NCBI GenBank assembly: GCA_021779795.1
Contig: JAJXZZ010000116.1
Coordinates: forward strand, 1-8,743
Direction of reading: 5' to 3'
DNA: 8,743 bases
From: Acidobacteriota bacterium
GTDB taxonomy: Bacteria > Acidobacteriota > Vicinamibacteria > Vicinamibacterales > Fen-181
The position numbers and the translations under genes are program-made. How positions within the stretch are numbered: position 1 is the first letter of the stretch; every line of letters begins with the position of its first letter. The notes under the pieces were generated by a model, which was not told the DNA's origin, searched no databases, and saw only the letters and a list, made by a program, of their open reading frames with translations. This document shows, one piece after another, positions 1 through 5,149 of this stretch.

Positions 1-44
1 AGGCCGTGGGTGGACATCGGATTGAGGGTGTCGGGCTGGCTCAT
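1..44 (-). CDS. 5' end of a gene cut by the window edge, possibly portal protein
   Basis: Only 14 full codons are visible, reading M-S-Q-P-D-T-L-N-P-M-S-T-H-G, and the gene continues beyond base 1. The start is supported by an ATGA overlap with the stop of the preceding gene (TGA at 41-43) and by a GGAG Shine-Dalgarno 8 bases upstream of the ATG. The protein cannot be identified from this fragment. In tailed phages the portal gene usually follows the large terminase, sometimes after a small intervening gene, so portal is the positional guess and nothing more. Confidence 0.6.
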   Translation of the reverse strand, partial: MSQPDTLNPMSTHG

Positions 45-307
45 CGTATTCGCTCCGTTGGGATTCCTGCATATCGCGCGGCCATGAAATGTGACGGCTC
101 GCGCCTCTCGAACGAGAAGCCGCGCCGCTCGACAACGTCCGACTGTCCGCAGCGCGCCGGGCGCCAGCAGTCCGGACACACGCCCCGGTCGCCGCCAGTG
201 CTGAAGAAGTTCCGACAGCATTTCTTGCAAGGCTCATATCTGGGCGGATTGAGCGGCTTGTCGGTTGAGTGAAACGAGCCGTCCGCGTAGCGCTGGGCCT
301 GCATCAT
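41..307 (-). CDS. small zinc-finger protein between terminase and the next gene
   Basis: An 88-residue protein of unknown function. It has two Cys pairs, C27-x2-C30 (followed by C31) and C44-x2-C47, a spacing typical of a zinc ribbon or knuckle; a further Cys lies at 53. The N-terminal 25 residues look unstructured and the C-terminal part is rich in Arg, so DNA or RNA binding is possible but not shown. The start is well supported. Its ATG overlaps the TGA of the large terminase as ATGA and is preceded by GGGAG with a short spacer. Its own stop overlaps the next gene in the same way. A shadow frame on the plus strand covers the same bases but has no such signals. Confidence 0.75.
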   Translation of the reverse strand: MMQAQRYADGSFHSTDKPLNPPRYEPCKKCCRNFFSTGGDRGVCPDCWRPARCGQSDVVERRGFSFERREPSHFMAARYAGIPTERIR

Positions 308-1899
308 GCCGCTCCCATATCACAGCCGCACGTCGCGCAGCGACGCCGGCCGTCTTGTGTGATCGTCCGCGTGAGTCCCTTGACGCGGCACTGCTGGTGC
401 GCCAGCACGAGCGCGTCGGCGGCGTCGCCCGAAGTCGGAGCCGGGGCGAGCTCGGGCGTTGCGGCGCCGGCGGCCTGGGCGCGCAGGTAGTCGAGGAAGC
501 CGCGCCCGCGTCCCACCGCCGCGCGGTAGGCGAGCGCCGCGGCCACCAGGCTGTCGGGCGGATGCCCCGACCCGAACAGGTCATCCACCGTCGCGTAGCG
601 ATGCTCGGCCTCCATCGTCTCGATGAACGGCGAGCGCAGCTCGTCGTGCTCGATGCCCTTGATGTAGTTCGAGAAGAGCGCGGACCGCTCGCGCCCGACC
701 ATGATGACGCCCTCGACGTCGTGTGCCAGCAAGTCGGCGACGACGTTCCCGCCACCCGTCGCGTCGTGCGCCGCCAGGTGCCGCGCGCCCGCGTAGCGAT
801 CGAGCCGCGCGTCCAGCCGGCTCACCATGTCCGGCCAGGGCCGGCGCTGGAGGCGTTCGAACGCGACGAGCCGCCAGGGCGCGACGTCCGTGCGGAACGT
901 GACGATGACCGTCCAATCCTGCTCCTTTGCCCAGTCGGTGCCAGTCGCGTACTCGCCCATTGGGTCGGGCGGCTCGGCCTCGATCGCGCCCTGGTGCCCG
1001 GCCGCGAAAACCCCCAGCTCGCGCGTGAACATCGCCGCGACCTTCTCGGTCATGATGGCGCGGCCTTCGGCGGACGGCTCCTGCAGGTCGTACTCGGTCT
1101 TCCACATGGCGTCGGTCACCTGCTGCCGCTTGCGCTCGATTTCCTCGGGGTCGAGCCACCCGTGCGGCGCCATCGTTTCGCGCCAGCACCACTCGCGCAC
1201 CGGCCAGTTCCGCTCCTTCGCGCGTTGCAAGATCTTGGTGAACGTGCCGTCGGGATACTGATGCGTCGAGGACATGACGGTCTGCGAGAGCACGCCCTTG
1301 GCGCTCATCGGCTGGCCCATCGCGGCGTCGAGGATCGCGAGCGCCATCTCATCCACCTCGTCGAGACGCAGGCGCACCGGGTGTGGCCCGCGGACCGACT
1401 TGGTCGAGGCCATCAGCGCGCGGACCATGTTGCCGGCGACGAGTTTCGTATGCCGCTGCGCCGGCTCCGACGCCAGCAGATCCCGTGGCGCGCTCGGCGC
1501 GTCCCAGAGCCGGCCCATCGACTCGAGCACGCGCTGCGCCTGCTCGCCGGAGCCGCCGACGACGTTGACGTCCACGCCGAGCGTCACGGCTTCGACCAGG
1601 CCGAGCAGCGACAGCGTGAACGACTTCCCGCCCAAGCCCCGCGACGCCTTCCACACCGACACGGGCGAGCGGGCGAAATACGCCTCGACGAAGGCCTCCC
1701 ACGGCGAGCAGTGCCCCGGGCAGACGCGCGTCGAGGGCAGGCGAATGCCGAACGTGTCGCGCAGGTAGGCCGCGAGCTCGGCCTCGGTCGTGATCGTCGG
1801 CACGCCGACAACGGGCCGCTGCGCGTTTACATCAGGCGCCAGGCCGTCGATGATGGCCTGCTTCACGCGCAGCAGCGGATCGACGCGCGCGCCGATCAC
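304..1899 (-). CDS. terL: phage terminase large subunit (ATPase and nuclease)
   Basis: This is the packaging motor that translocates phage DNA into the prohead and cuts it. The 531-residue length is normal for the family. N-terminal ATPase: a deviant Walker A (K-A-S-R-G-L-G-G-K-S, residues 84-93), Walker B R-L-R-L-D-E with D180 and E181, and a motif III-like S-S-T at 210-212. C-terminal RNase H-like nuclease: candidate metal-binding acids D322 (in T-G-T-D-W-A), D379 (A-H-D-A-T-G-G-G) and D449 (P-P-D-S-L-V-A-A-A-L-A-Y). The last 28 residues add C504, C521, C524 and C526, a possible extra zinc knuckle. I chose the GTG at 1899 because it overlaps the TGA of the preceding gene as GTGA and has GAGGAGG seven bases upstream. 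The frame stays open to 1986, but that extension lies inside the preceding gene. Confidence 0.95.
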   Translation of the reverse strand: MIGARVDPLLRVKQAIIDGLAPDVNAQRPVVGVPTITTEAELAAYLRDTFGIRLPSTRVCPGHCSPWEAFVEAYFARSPVSVWKASRGLGGKSFTLSLLGLVEAVTLGVDVNVVGGSGEQAQRVLESMGRLWDAPSAPRDLLASEPAQRHTKLVAGNMVRALMASTKSVRGPHPVRLRLDEVDEMALAILDAAMGQPMSAKGVLSQTVMSSTHQYPDGTFTKILQRAKERNWPVREWCWRETMAPHGWLDPEEIERKRQQVTDAMWKTEYDLQEPSAEGRAIMTEKVAAMFTRELGVFAAGHQGAIEAEPPDPMGEYATGTDWAKEQDWTVIVTFRTDVAPWRLVAFERLQRRPWPDMVSRLDARLDRYAGARHLAAHDATGGGNVVADLLAHDVEGVIMVGRERSALFSNYIKGIEHDELRSPFIETMEAEHRYATVDDLFGSGHPPDSLVAAALAYRAAVGRGRGFLDYLRAQAAGAATPELAPAPTSGDAADALVLAHQQCRVKGLTRTITQDGRRRCATCGCDMGAA

Positions 1900-2222
1900 C
1901 GCGTGGCCTCCTCGCCGGAGGGCGGCTCCGCGTTCGCGAGTTCGAGCAGTACGTCCGCGTGGCAGGGCTGATCGAGTCGGCACCAACAGACCAAATCCTT
2001 GCCGCGCAAAGGTTCTAGGTCAGGCGTCTCCACCATTTCCCAGCCCTTGAGCCTGTGGAGGAGCCAGTCGCGATACCAGCCGAGGATCGTGGTCGCGCAC
2101 GAGGGCGCGTCACCGCGCCGCACACGCCAGAGATTCCCCCACTTAGTCGGCCGTCCGACGTACACCGCGCCCTCAGGCATCTTCCAGCCCTTGGTGCGCT
2201 TGCGCTGGATGCGAATCGGCAT
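1896..2222 (-). CDS. DUF4326-family protein
   Basis: A 108-residue protein that I recognise as DUF4326 (PF14216), a family of unknown function common in phages and bacteria. Visible hallmarks are R-I-Q-R-K-R-T-K-G-W at 4-13, Y-V-G-R-P-T-K-W-G-N at 21-30, and the C-terminal L-R-G-K-D-L-V-C-W-C-R-L-D-Q-P-C-H-A-D at 72-90. The Cys and His residues (C79, C81, C87, H88) could bind a metal or be catalytic; this is inference. The ATG shares one base with the TGA of the preceding gene (TGATG) and is preceded by AGGAGG. Its end overlaps the start of terL as GTGA, so the two are probably translated together. Nothing in the sequence says what it does for the phage. Confidence 0.9.
   Translation of the reverse strand: MPIRIQRKRTKGWKMPEGAVYVGRPTKWGNLWRVRRGDAPSCATTILGWYRDWLLHRLKGWEMVETPDLEPLRGKDLVCWCRLDQPCHADVLLELANAEPPSGEEATR
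1907..1913 (-). promoter_or_regulatory. Shine-Dalgarno fixing the GTG start of terL
   Basis: GAGGAGG, seven bases before the GTG at 1897-1899. It lies inside the last codons of the DUF4326 gene and rules out the longer upstream start of the terminase frame. Confidence 0.85.
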
Positions 2223-2437
2223 CAGAGATCCTCCTGCGGCGCCGGGGCGGCTTCTGCCTTGGCCAGCCAGTCGTCTACGCGACAGTCAATTGGCGCCGTC
2301 GTCGGGGCGAGGAGTCCGGCCGACTTCAACTCCCGAACGATGTCGCCCCGCCGACGTAGACCTGGATGCGCGACCAGCCAAGCAACGATTTGTTCACGGC
2401 GAATACGTCGGATGCCTTGGCCCTTTCGCGGTGCCAT
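2222..2437 (-). CDS. small basic protein, possible winged-helix DNA-binding fold
   Basis: A 71-residue protein that begins M-A-P-R-K-G-Q-G-I-R-R-I-R-R-E-Q-I. It reads like a short helix-turn-helix or winged-helix unit: a basic helix, a second helix (I-V-A-W-L-V-A-H-P), G-D-I-V-R-E-L-K-S-A-G-L-L, and a final V-D-D-W-L. That fold is inferred from the pattern; no family was recognised. The ATG at 2437 overlaps the TAA of the preceding gene as TAATG and has GGGAGG seven bases upstream. A longer frame to 2485 runs into that gene and has no comparable start signal. The tail (A-P-A-P-Q-E-D-L) resembles that of the preceding protein because both encode the SD of the next gene. Confidence 0.75.
   Translation of the reverse strand: MAPRKGQGIRRIRREQIVAWLVAHPGLRRRGDIVRELKSAGLLAPTTAPIDCRVDDWLAKAEAAPAPQEDL
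2230..2250 (-). repeat. start-associated repeat, copy A (before the DUF4326 gene)
   Basis: This 21-base segment ends in the AGGAGG of the DUF4326 gene. It matches 20 of 22 aligned positions of copy B at 2444-2465, with one gap and one substitution. Both copies lie at the 3' end of one small gene and carry the ribosome-binding site of the next. Confidence 0.6.
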
Positions 2438-2820
2438 TACTTGCCTCCCTGCGGAGCCGGGGCGGGAGAGGCCGACTCGGCACACAGCGCGGCGAACTCA
2501 ATCTCCGGGTCGAACCAGTCGTCCTTGATGATGTGGCCGATAGCGCGAACCTTGGAGTGTTCGGCCTTGACGCGCACGGTGCGCCCCGGCAGCTTGCTCC
2601 AGTCATCGACGCCAGCCACTTCAAGCACTCGGTAGATCCAGTGGCCGCAGTAGTTCACCTGGTTGGCGTGATGTGCCCACCTGCGCGGCAGATACAACAG
2701 CCAGCCGCCGAAGGCCTGCCCGCAGCCGCCGTAGTCGAGGACGATCCACGCGGACAATCCCCGCTCGGTGTCGAACTTCACTGACTCGATCACGGCGTTC
2801 TTGACCTCGATTTCGGACAT
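2437..2820 (-). CDS. conserved phage protein of unknown function
   Basis: A 127-residue protein. It resembles a conserved phage hypothetical family I remember by its patterns: L-D-Y-G-G-x-G-Q-x-F-G-G at 28-39, a central W-I-Y-R-V-L-E-V-A-G-V-D-D-W at 61-74, and R-V-K-A-E-H-S-K-V-R-A-I-G-H-I-I-K-D at 83-100, followed by D-W-F-D-P-E. The family match is from memory, and no function is known to me. The ATG at 2820 follows the TAG of the previous gene by two bases and has a purine-rich SD-like GAGAGGGGG upstream. A longer frame to 2988 overlaps the previous gene, is Arg/Pro-rich in its first 56 residues and looks like a shadow. Confidence 0.82.
   Translation of the reverse strand: MSEIEVKNAVIESVKFDTERGLSAWIVLDYGGCGQAFGGWLLYLPRRWAHHANQVNYCGHWIYRVLEVAGVDDWSKLPGRTVRVKAEHSKVRAIGHIIKDDWFDPEIEFAALCAESASPAPAPQGGK
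2444..2465 (-). repeat. start-associated repeat, copy B
   Basis: A 22-base segment carrying the GGGAGG that serves the small basic protein starting at 2437. It is nearly identical to copy A (2230-2250). The adjoining CTCCCGCCC (minus strand) also occurs at the same place in the junction near 3020-3048. Confidence 0.6.
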
Positions 2821-2822
2821 GG

Positions 2823-3020
2823 CTATTTCCCCCTCTCCGCGTCGGGCTGGGCTGAGGGCTTCGGCGCCACCATGAGCATGTGCCCCTTGGCGCAGTCGGC
2901 ACAGAGCACGGCAATCTCGGCAGCGCGGCACTCGGTCATCAGGTTGCGGAGGTAGTGCGAGGGGTCGAAGATCGCCTTCCTGCCGCACCTGTCACACGGA
3001 CACCAGTCACGCTTTGCCAC
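2823..3020 (-). CDS. small cysteine-rich zinc-binding-like protein
   Basis: A 65-residue protein starting M(GTG)-A-K-R-D-W-C-P-C-D-R-C-G-R-K. It has cysteines at 7, 9, 12, 31, 40 and 43, that is C-x-C-x2-C near the N-terminus and C-x2-C (C-A-D-C) at the other side, as in small zinc-ribbon proteins. No specific family was recognised. I chose the GTG at 3018-3020 because AGGAGG lies six bases upstream and because upstream codons in this frame fall inside the preceding gene and are of low-complexity Arg/Ser type. It overlaps the preceding gene by 14 bases and ends two bases before the next ATG. Confidence 0.72.
   Translation of the reverse strand: MAKRDWCPCDRCGRKAIFDPSHYLRNLMTECRAAEIAVLCADCAKGHMLMVAPKPSAQPDAERGK
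2847..2859 (-). repeat. 13-bp start-associated repeat, copy D
   Basis: Minus strand GCCCTCAGCCCAG, an exact copy of the 13-mer at 3031-3043. It lies about 27 bases before the ATG at 2820, in the 3' end of the small cysteine-rich gene. Confidence 0.55.
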
Positions 3021-3369
3021 GGTCCCCCTCCTGGGCTGAGGGCGGGAGTAACCGCCCCTTCTCATCCACCCTGTCGGGGTCGATCTCGCACTCTGCGGGC
3101 TCGTAGGTAGCCGCGAAGATATCCGGCTCGCAGGGATAGAGTTCGCCCTTCGCGCCTCGGATGATCCAGACGCCGAGGCCCGCCCGCGTCTCGCCTTCAA
3201 GCGTCTTGATCACAACCCATGCCCGGTAGAGCAGTCCCTTGGCCGGGTGATAATCGCCGGAGACGGAAAGGCCGAATGGCCCCTTAGTGCCGTTGAACAG
3301 CGCCTCTCGCGCCACGTCCTCGGTAAACTGAATTGCCTCAACCACCACCGGCTTCTTGCGGAACTTCAT
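3007..3369 (-). CDS. conserved phage protein, MKFRKKPVVVEA type
   Basis: A 120-residue protein of a family very common in phage genomes, recognised by its start (M-K-F-R-K-K-P-V-V-V-E-A-I-Q-F) and by the later pattern V-I-K-T-L-E-G-E, W-I-I-R-G-A-K-G-E-L-Y-P-C-E-P-D-I-F-A-A-T-Y-E-P. The family has no function known to me. The ATG overlaps the TGA of the preceding gene as ATGA and has AAAGGAG six bases upstream. The C-terminal tail (P-P-S-A-Q-E-G-D-R-G-K-A) encodes the SD of the next gene. Confidence 0.88.
   Translation of the reverse strand: MKFRKKPVVVEAIQFTEDVAREALFNGTKGPFGLSVSGDYHPAKGLLYRAWVVIKTLEGETRAGLGVWIIRGAKGELYPCEPDIFAATYEPAECEIDPDRVDEKGRLLPPSAQEGDRGKA
3027..3032 (-). promoter_or_regulatory. 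Shine-Dalgarno fixing the GTG start at 3020
   Basis: AGGAGG, six bases before the GTG at 3018-3020. It selects the 65-residue form of the small cysteine-rich protein over the longer frame to 3200. Confidence 0.75.
3031..3043 (-). repeat. 13-bp start-associated repeat, copy C
   Basis: Minus strand GCCCTCAGCCCAG, identical to 2847-2859. Here it runs directly into the SD (AGGAGGGGG) of the gene starting at 3020. Confidence 0.55.
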
Positions 3370-3836
3370 TTCTGCTCCTTTGCGGGGGGCGCCTCCGAGG
3401 CGGGGAGGGCGCGGGACTCTTGGAGCGCATGGAGGGCCACAATCGCGTCTTGGGCGGTCGCCGCCCCGAGGCCAGAACCCTGCTCTCCAAACGGCAGGTG
3501 GTAGACCGTCTGTATCGCTAATTCCAGCGTGTCACGCCGACACGCTGCGAGTTCCGCAACAGCCCGGTCGCCTTGGTCGATAAGCATCGCAGAGACGGCC
3601 TCAGCGTTCGATTGCGCGATGGTCCGCTCCTGCTTCAGCCGCTCCACGTCGGCCAGCAGGGAGCGCAGCCAGCCTTCCGCGTGCTTATCCATCTCGGTGT
3701 CAGCAGCGGTCATGGCAGCGATTGCGACAGGAAGATCGTCGTCGCCGCACGCATCCGCCAACATGCCTCGGGCGTTTTCCAGCCGCGCCAGTGCCGCCTC
3801 CACCTCTGCCATGAGGGCGCGAGGGTCGTCAGCCAC
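3366..3836 (-). CDS. helical protein of unknown function
   Basis: A 156-residue protein, strongly helical in appearance and rich in Ala, Glu and Leu. It starts M(GTG)-A-D-D-P-R-A-L-M-A-E-V-E-A-A-L-A-R-L-E, and a second helical stretch, W-L-R-S-L-L-A-D-V-E-R-L-K-Q-E-R, may form a coiled coil (residues about 57-90). No catalytic motif or known family is visible. The GTG at 3836 is chosen because AAGGAGG lies five bases upstream; the frame stays open to 3899, but that part overlaps the small terminase gene. The gene overlaps terS by eight bases and its TGA overlaps the next ATG as ATGA. It could be a structural or regulatory partner, but nothing points to one. Confidence 0.72.
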   Translation of the reverse strand: MADDPRALMAEVEAALARLENARGMLADACGDDDLPVAIAAMTAADTEMDKHAEGWLRSLLADVERLKQERTIAQSNAEAVSAMLIDQGDRAVAELAACRRDTLELAIQTVYHLPFGEQGSGLGAATAQDAIVALHALQESRALPASEAPPAKEQK

Positions 3837-4548
3837 GGTGTCCTCCTTGCCCCTCGGCGTCCAGGACCGAGCGGGCGGCGATTTGCGTCTCGCTCGCAAC
3901 AGATCCGGAGACGGCCGTCGCCGTCACGTCGGGCAGCGCCAACGCCTTCGACACGTGCACCTGCACCGCCGACAACAGGCGGGTCGCAATCTCGGCATCC
4001 GTGACGATCGCGTAGACTTCCGCCCGGATCGCCGCCGTGAACGCCGCGAAGAGCCGCACGACCTCCTCGACCGAGATCGCCTCCTTCGGCTGGTCGCGAT
4101 ACTTCGCCGGCCGGTTGCCCTTCAGCAGCTCGCGCATCAGCAGGTCGCTGTATTCGAGCTCGTAGTACGGCTGCCCCGTCATCGGATGCTTCAATGGGTT
4201 GCCGTGGCGGTCGAACCGGTAGCGCACGAGGCCCGTCACGGCGCGGCGACGCGCCTCCTCCTCGAGGACGTCGGCCGCCATCTCCTCGGCGGCGGCAAAC
4301 GCCGCGCGGTAGTCCTCTCCGGCGAGCCCTGGAAACTTCAACCAGTTCTGGTGCGTCTCCCGGTCGATTCGGGCCGCCTTCGCCGACCGCGACACGTTGC
4401 CGGTCTTGGCGTAGCACGCGAGGAAGATCCGCTGCGCGCGCGCGTTACGATGCCGAAGGCGCCCAAAGAGCCGCCGCGCCCGCTTTGCCTTCGGTTTTCG
4501 CTTCGTGTGTTCGATGTCCCGTGGTTCGTCCATGAGTGCGCTAGTCAC
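3829..4548 (-). CDS. terS: phage terminase small subunit
   Basis: The DNA-recognition partner of the packaging motor. The 239-residue protein has a basic N-terminus (K-R-K-P-K-A-K-R-A-R-R, about 16-26), then an HTH segment F-L-A-C-Y-A-K-T-G-N-V-S-R-S-A-K-A-A-R-I-D (about 42-62), then A-F-A-A-A-E-E-M-A-A-D-V-L-E-E-E-A-R-R-R-A-V-T-G, and Y-S-D-L-L-M-R-E-L-L-K-G-N-R-P-A-K-Y-R-D. The order of these elements matches terminase small subunits of the type often annotated simply as HTH proteins. About 85 residues follow as a C-terminal extension of unknown role. The GTG at 4548 overlaps the previous TGA as GTGA and has GGAG eight bases upstream; an ATG five codons later has no SD. Unusually, six small genes separate it from terL. 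Confidence 0.85.
   Translation of the reverse strand: MTSALMDEPRDIEHTKRKPKAKRARRLFGRLRHRNARAQRIFLACYAKTGNVSRSAKAARIDRETHQNWLKFPGLAGEDYRAAFAAAEEMAADVLEEEARRRAVTGLVRYRFDRHGNPLKHPMTGQPYYELEYSDLLMRELLKGNRPAKYRDQPKEAISVEEVVRLFAAFTAAIRAEVYAIVTDAEIATRLLSAVQVHVSKALALPDVTATAVSGSVASETQIAARSVLDAEGQGGHRG
3842..3848 (-). promoter_or_regulatory. Shine-Dalgarno fixing the GTG start at 3836
   Basis: AAGGAGG, five bases before the GTG at 3834-3836, inside the last codons of the small terminase gene. Confidence 0.75.
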
Positions 4549-4787
4549 CTGTTCACTCCGCGCGGAATCGCAAACTGACCGAAGGGCTTGACACAGTCGA
4601 GCCCGCGCGCGCCCCGGGCGTGTTCTACCTCCGGCGCGTGGTCGTCGTCGGTGGTGGCCCTGCGCATCCCCTCGGCCATCCCGTCGCGCCAGGCGCGCTC
4701 GACTTCCGACGCGAGGAACTGTGCGCCACGACGTTCCGCGTCGAGCTCGACCACCAGGCGCGCGATGAGCGCCAGCGTGCTGGTCAT
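4545..4787 (-). CDS. small protein of unknown function upstream of terS
   Basis: An 80-residue protein beginning M-T-S-T-L-A-L-I-A-R-L-V-V-E-L-D-A-E-R-R. The first half looks like an amphipathic helix, continued by S-E-V-E-R-A-W-R-D-G-M-A-E-G-M-R-R-A; the rest is polar. No family was recognised. The ATG at 4787 overlaps the TGA of the preceding gene as ATGA and has AGGAGG five bases upstream. The frame stays open to 4985, but that extension is Arg/Gly-rich and lies within the preceding gene. Its position between the replication block and terS gives no firm hint of its job. Confidence 0.68.
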   Translation of the reverse strand: MTSTLALIARLVVELDAERRGAQFLASEVERAWRDGMAEGMRRATTDDDHAPEVEHARGARGLDCVKPFGQFAIPRGVNR

Positions 4788-5149
4788 CGCATCCTCCTGC
4801 GCGCCGCGAGGCCCTTGACGGCCGCGGCCAGCTTCGTCAGGTTCGCTCGGATCTCCTCGTCCGACAGCCGCGGCTCGGCCAGGCGGTGAGACGCCTCGAC
4901 GCGCCGAGCGCCGTTCACGCGCCGCGCCGCGAGCTCTTGGAGGGCCAGCTCGCGGATCTCGACGGGCCGCGGAAAGTACCGGCAACTCCGCATCGCCTCG
5001 CGCATCCCGACCGCGATGGTTGCGAGCGGCACGTCCTCAAGCGCCGAGCAGTAGCCGGCGAGGCGCACCGGCGTCATCGGCTCGCCCAGGGTCTCCGCCA
5101 GGACGGTGAGCTGCTTGTAGAATCGGTCTTTTTCGTCATCGTCCCACAT
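4784..5149 (-). CDS. putative phage replication protein, helicase loader-like
   Basis: A 121-residue protein: M-W-D-D-D-E-K-D-R-F-Y-K-Q-L-T-V-L-A-E-T-L-G, then Y-C-S-A-L-E-D-V-P-L-A-T-I-A-V-G-M-R-E-A-M-R (about 28-49), then C-R-Y-F-P-R-P-V-E-I-R-E-L (about 51-63). This helical pattern, ending in a phenylalanine-proline before an E-I-R motif, is common in small phage replication proteins such as lambda P-type or G39P-type helicase loaders and inhibitors. The link is by pattern and position only: it lies directly downstream of the O-like initiator, as P follows O in lambda. No ATPase motif is present, so it is not a DnaC-type AAA+ loader. The ATG at 5149 follows a GAGGGG SD and overlaps the initiator gene by 14 bases. 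Confidence in the gene is high, in the function moderate. Confidence 0.75.
   Translation of the reverse strand: MWDDDEKDRFYKQLTVLAETLGEPMTPVRLAGYCSALEDVPLATIAVGMREAMRSCRYFPRPVEIRELALQELAARRVNGARRVEASHRLAEPRLSDEEIRANLTKLAAAVKGLAARRRMR

Noticed and set aside
6..272. 88-residue plus-strand frame at the left edge
   Set aside because: Antisense to the small zinc-finger gene, with no ribosome-binding site and no recognisable domain.
265..1971. 568-residue open frame on the plus strand
   Set aside because: It lies antisense to terL, is rich in Arg, His and Pro, and has no motif. High GC leaves such frames open.
3529..4578. 349-residue open frame on the plus strand
   Set aside because: Antisense to the helical protein and terS, of low-complexity composition, without a start signal matching the operon.
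4545..4985. 146-residue version of the gene before terS
   Set aside because: The first 66 residues are a shadow of the preceding replication gene. The ATG at 4787 has ATGA coupling and AGGAGG.
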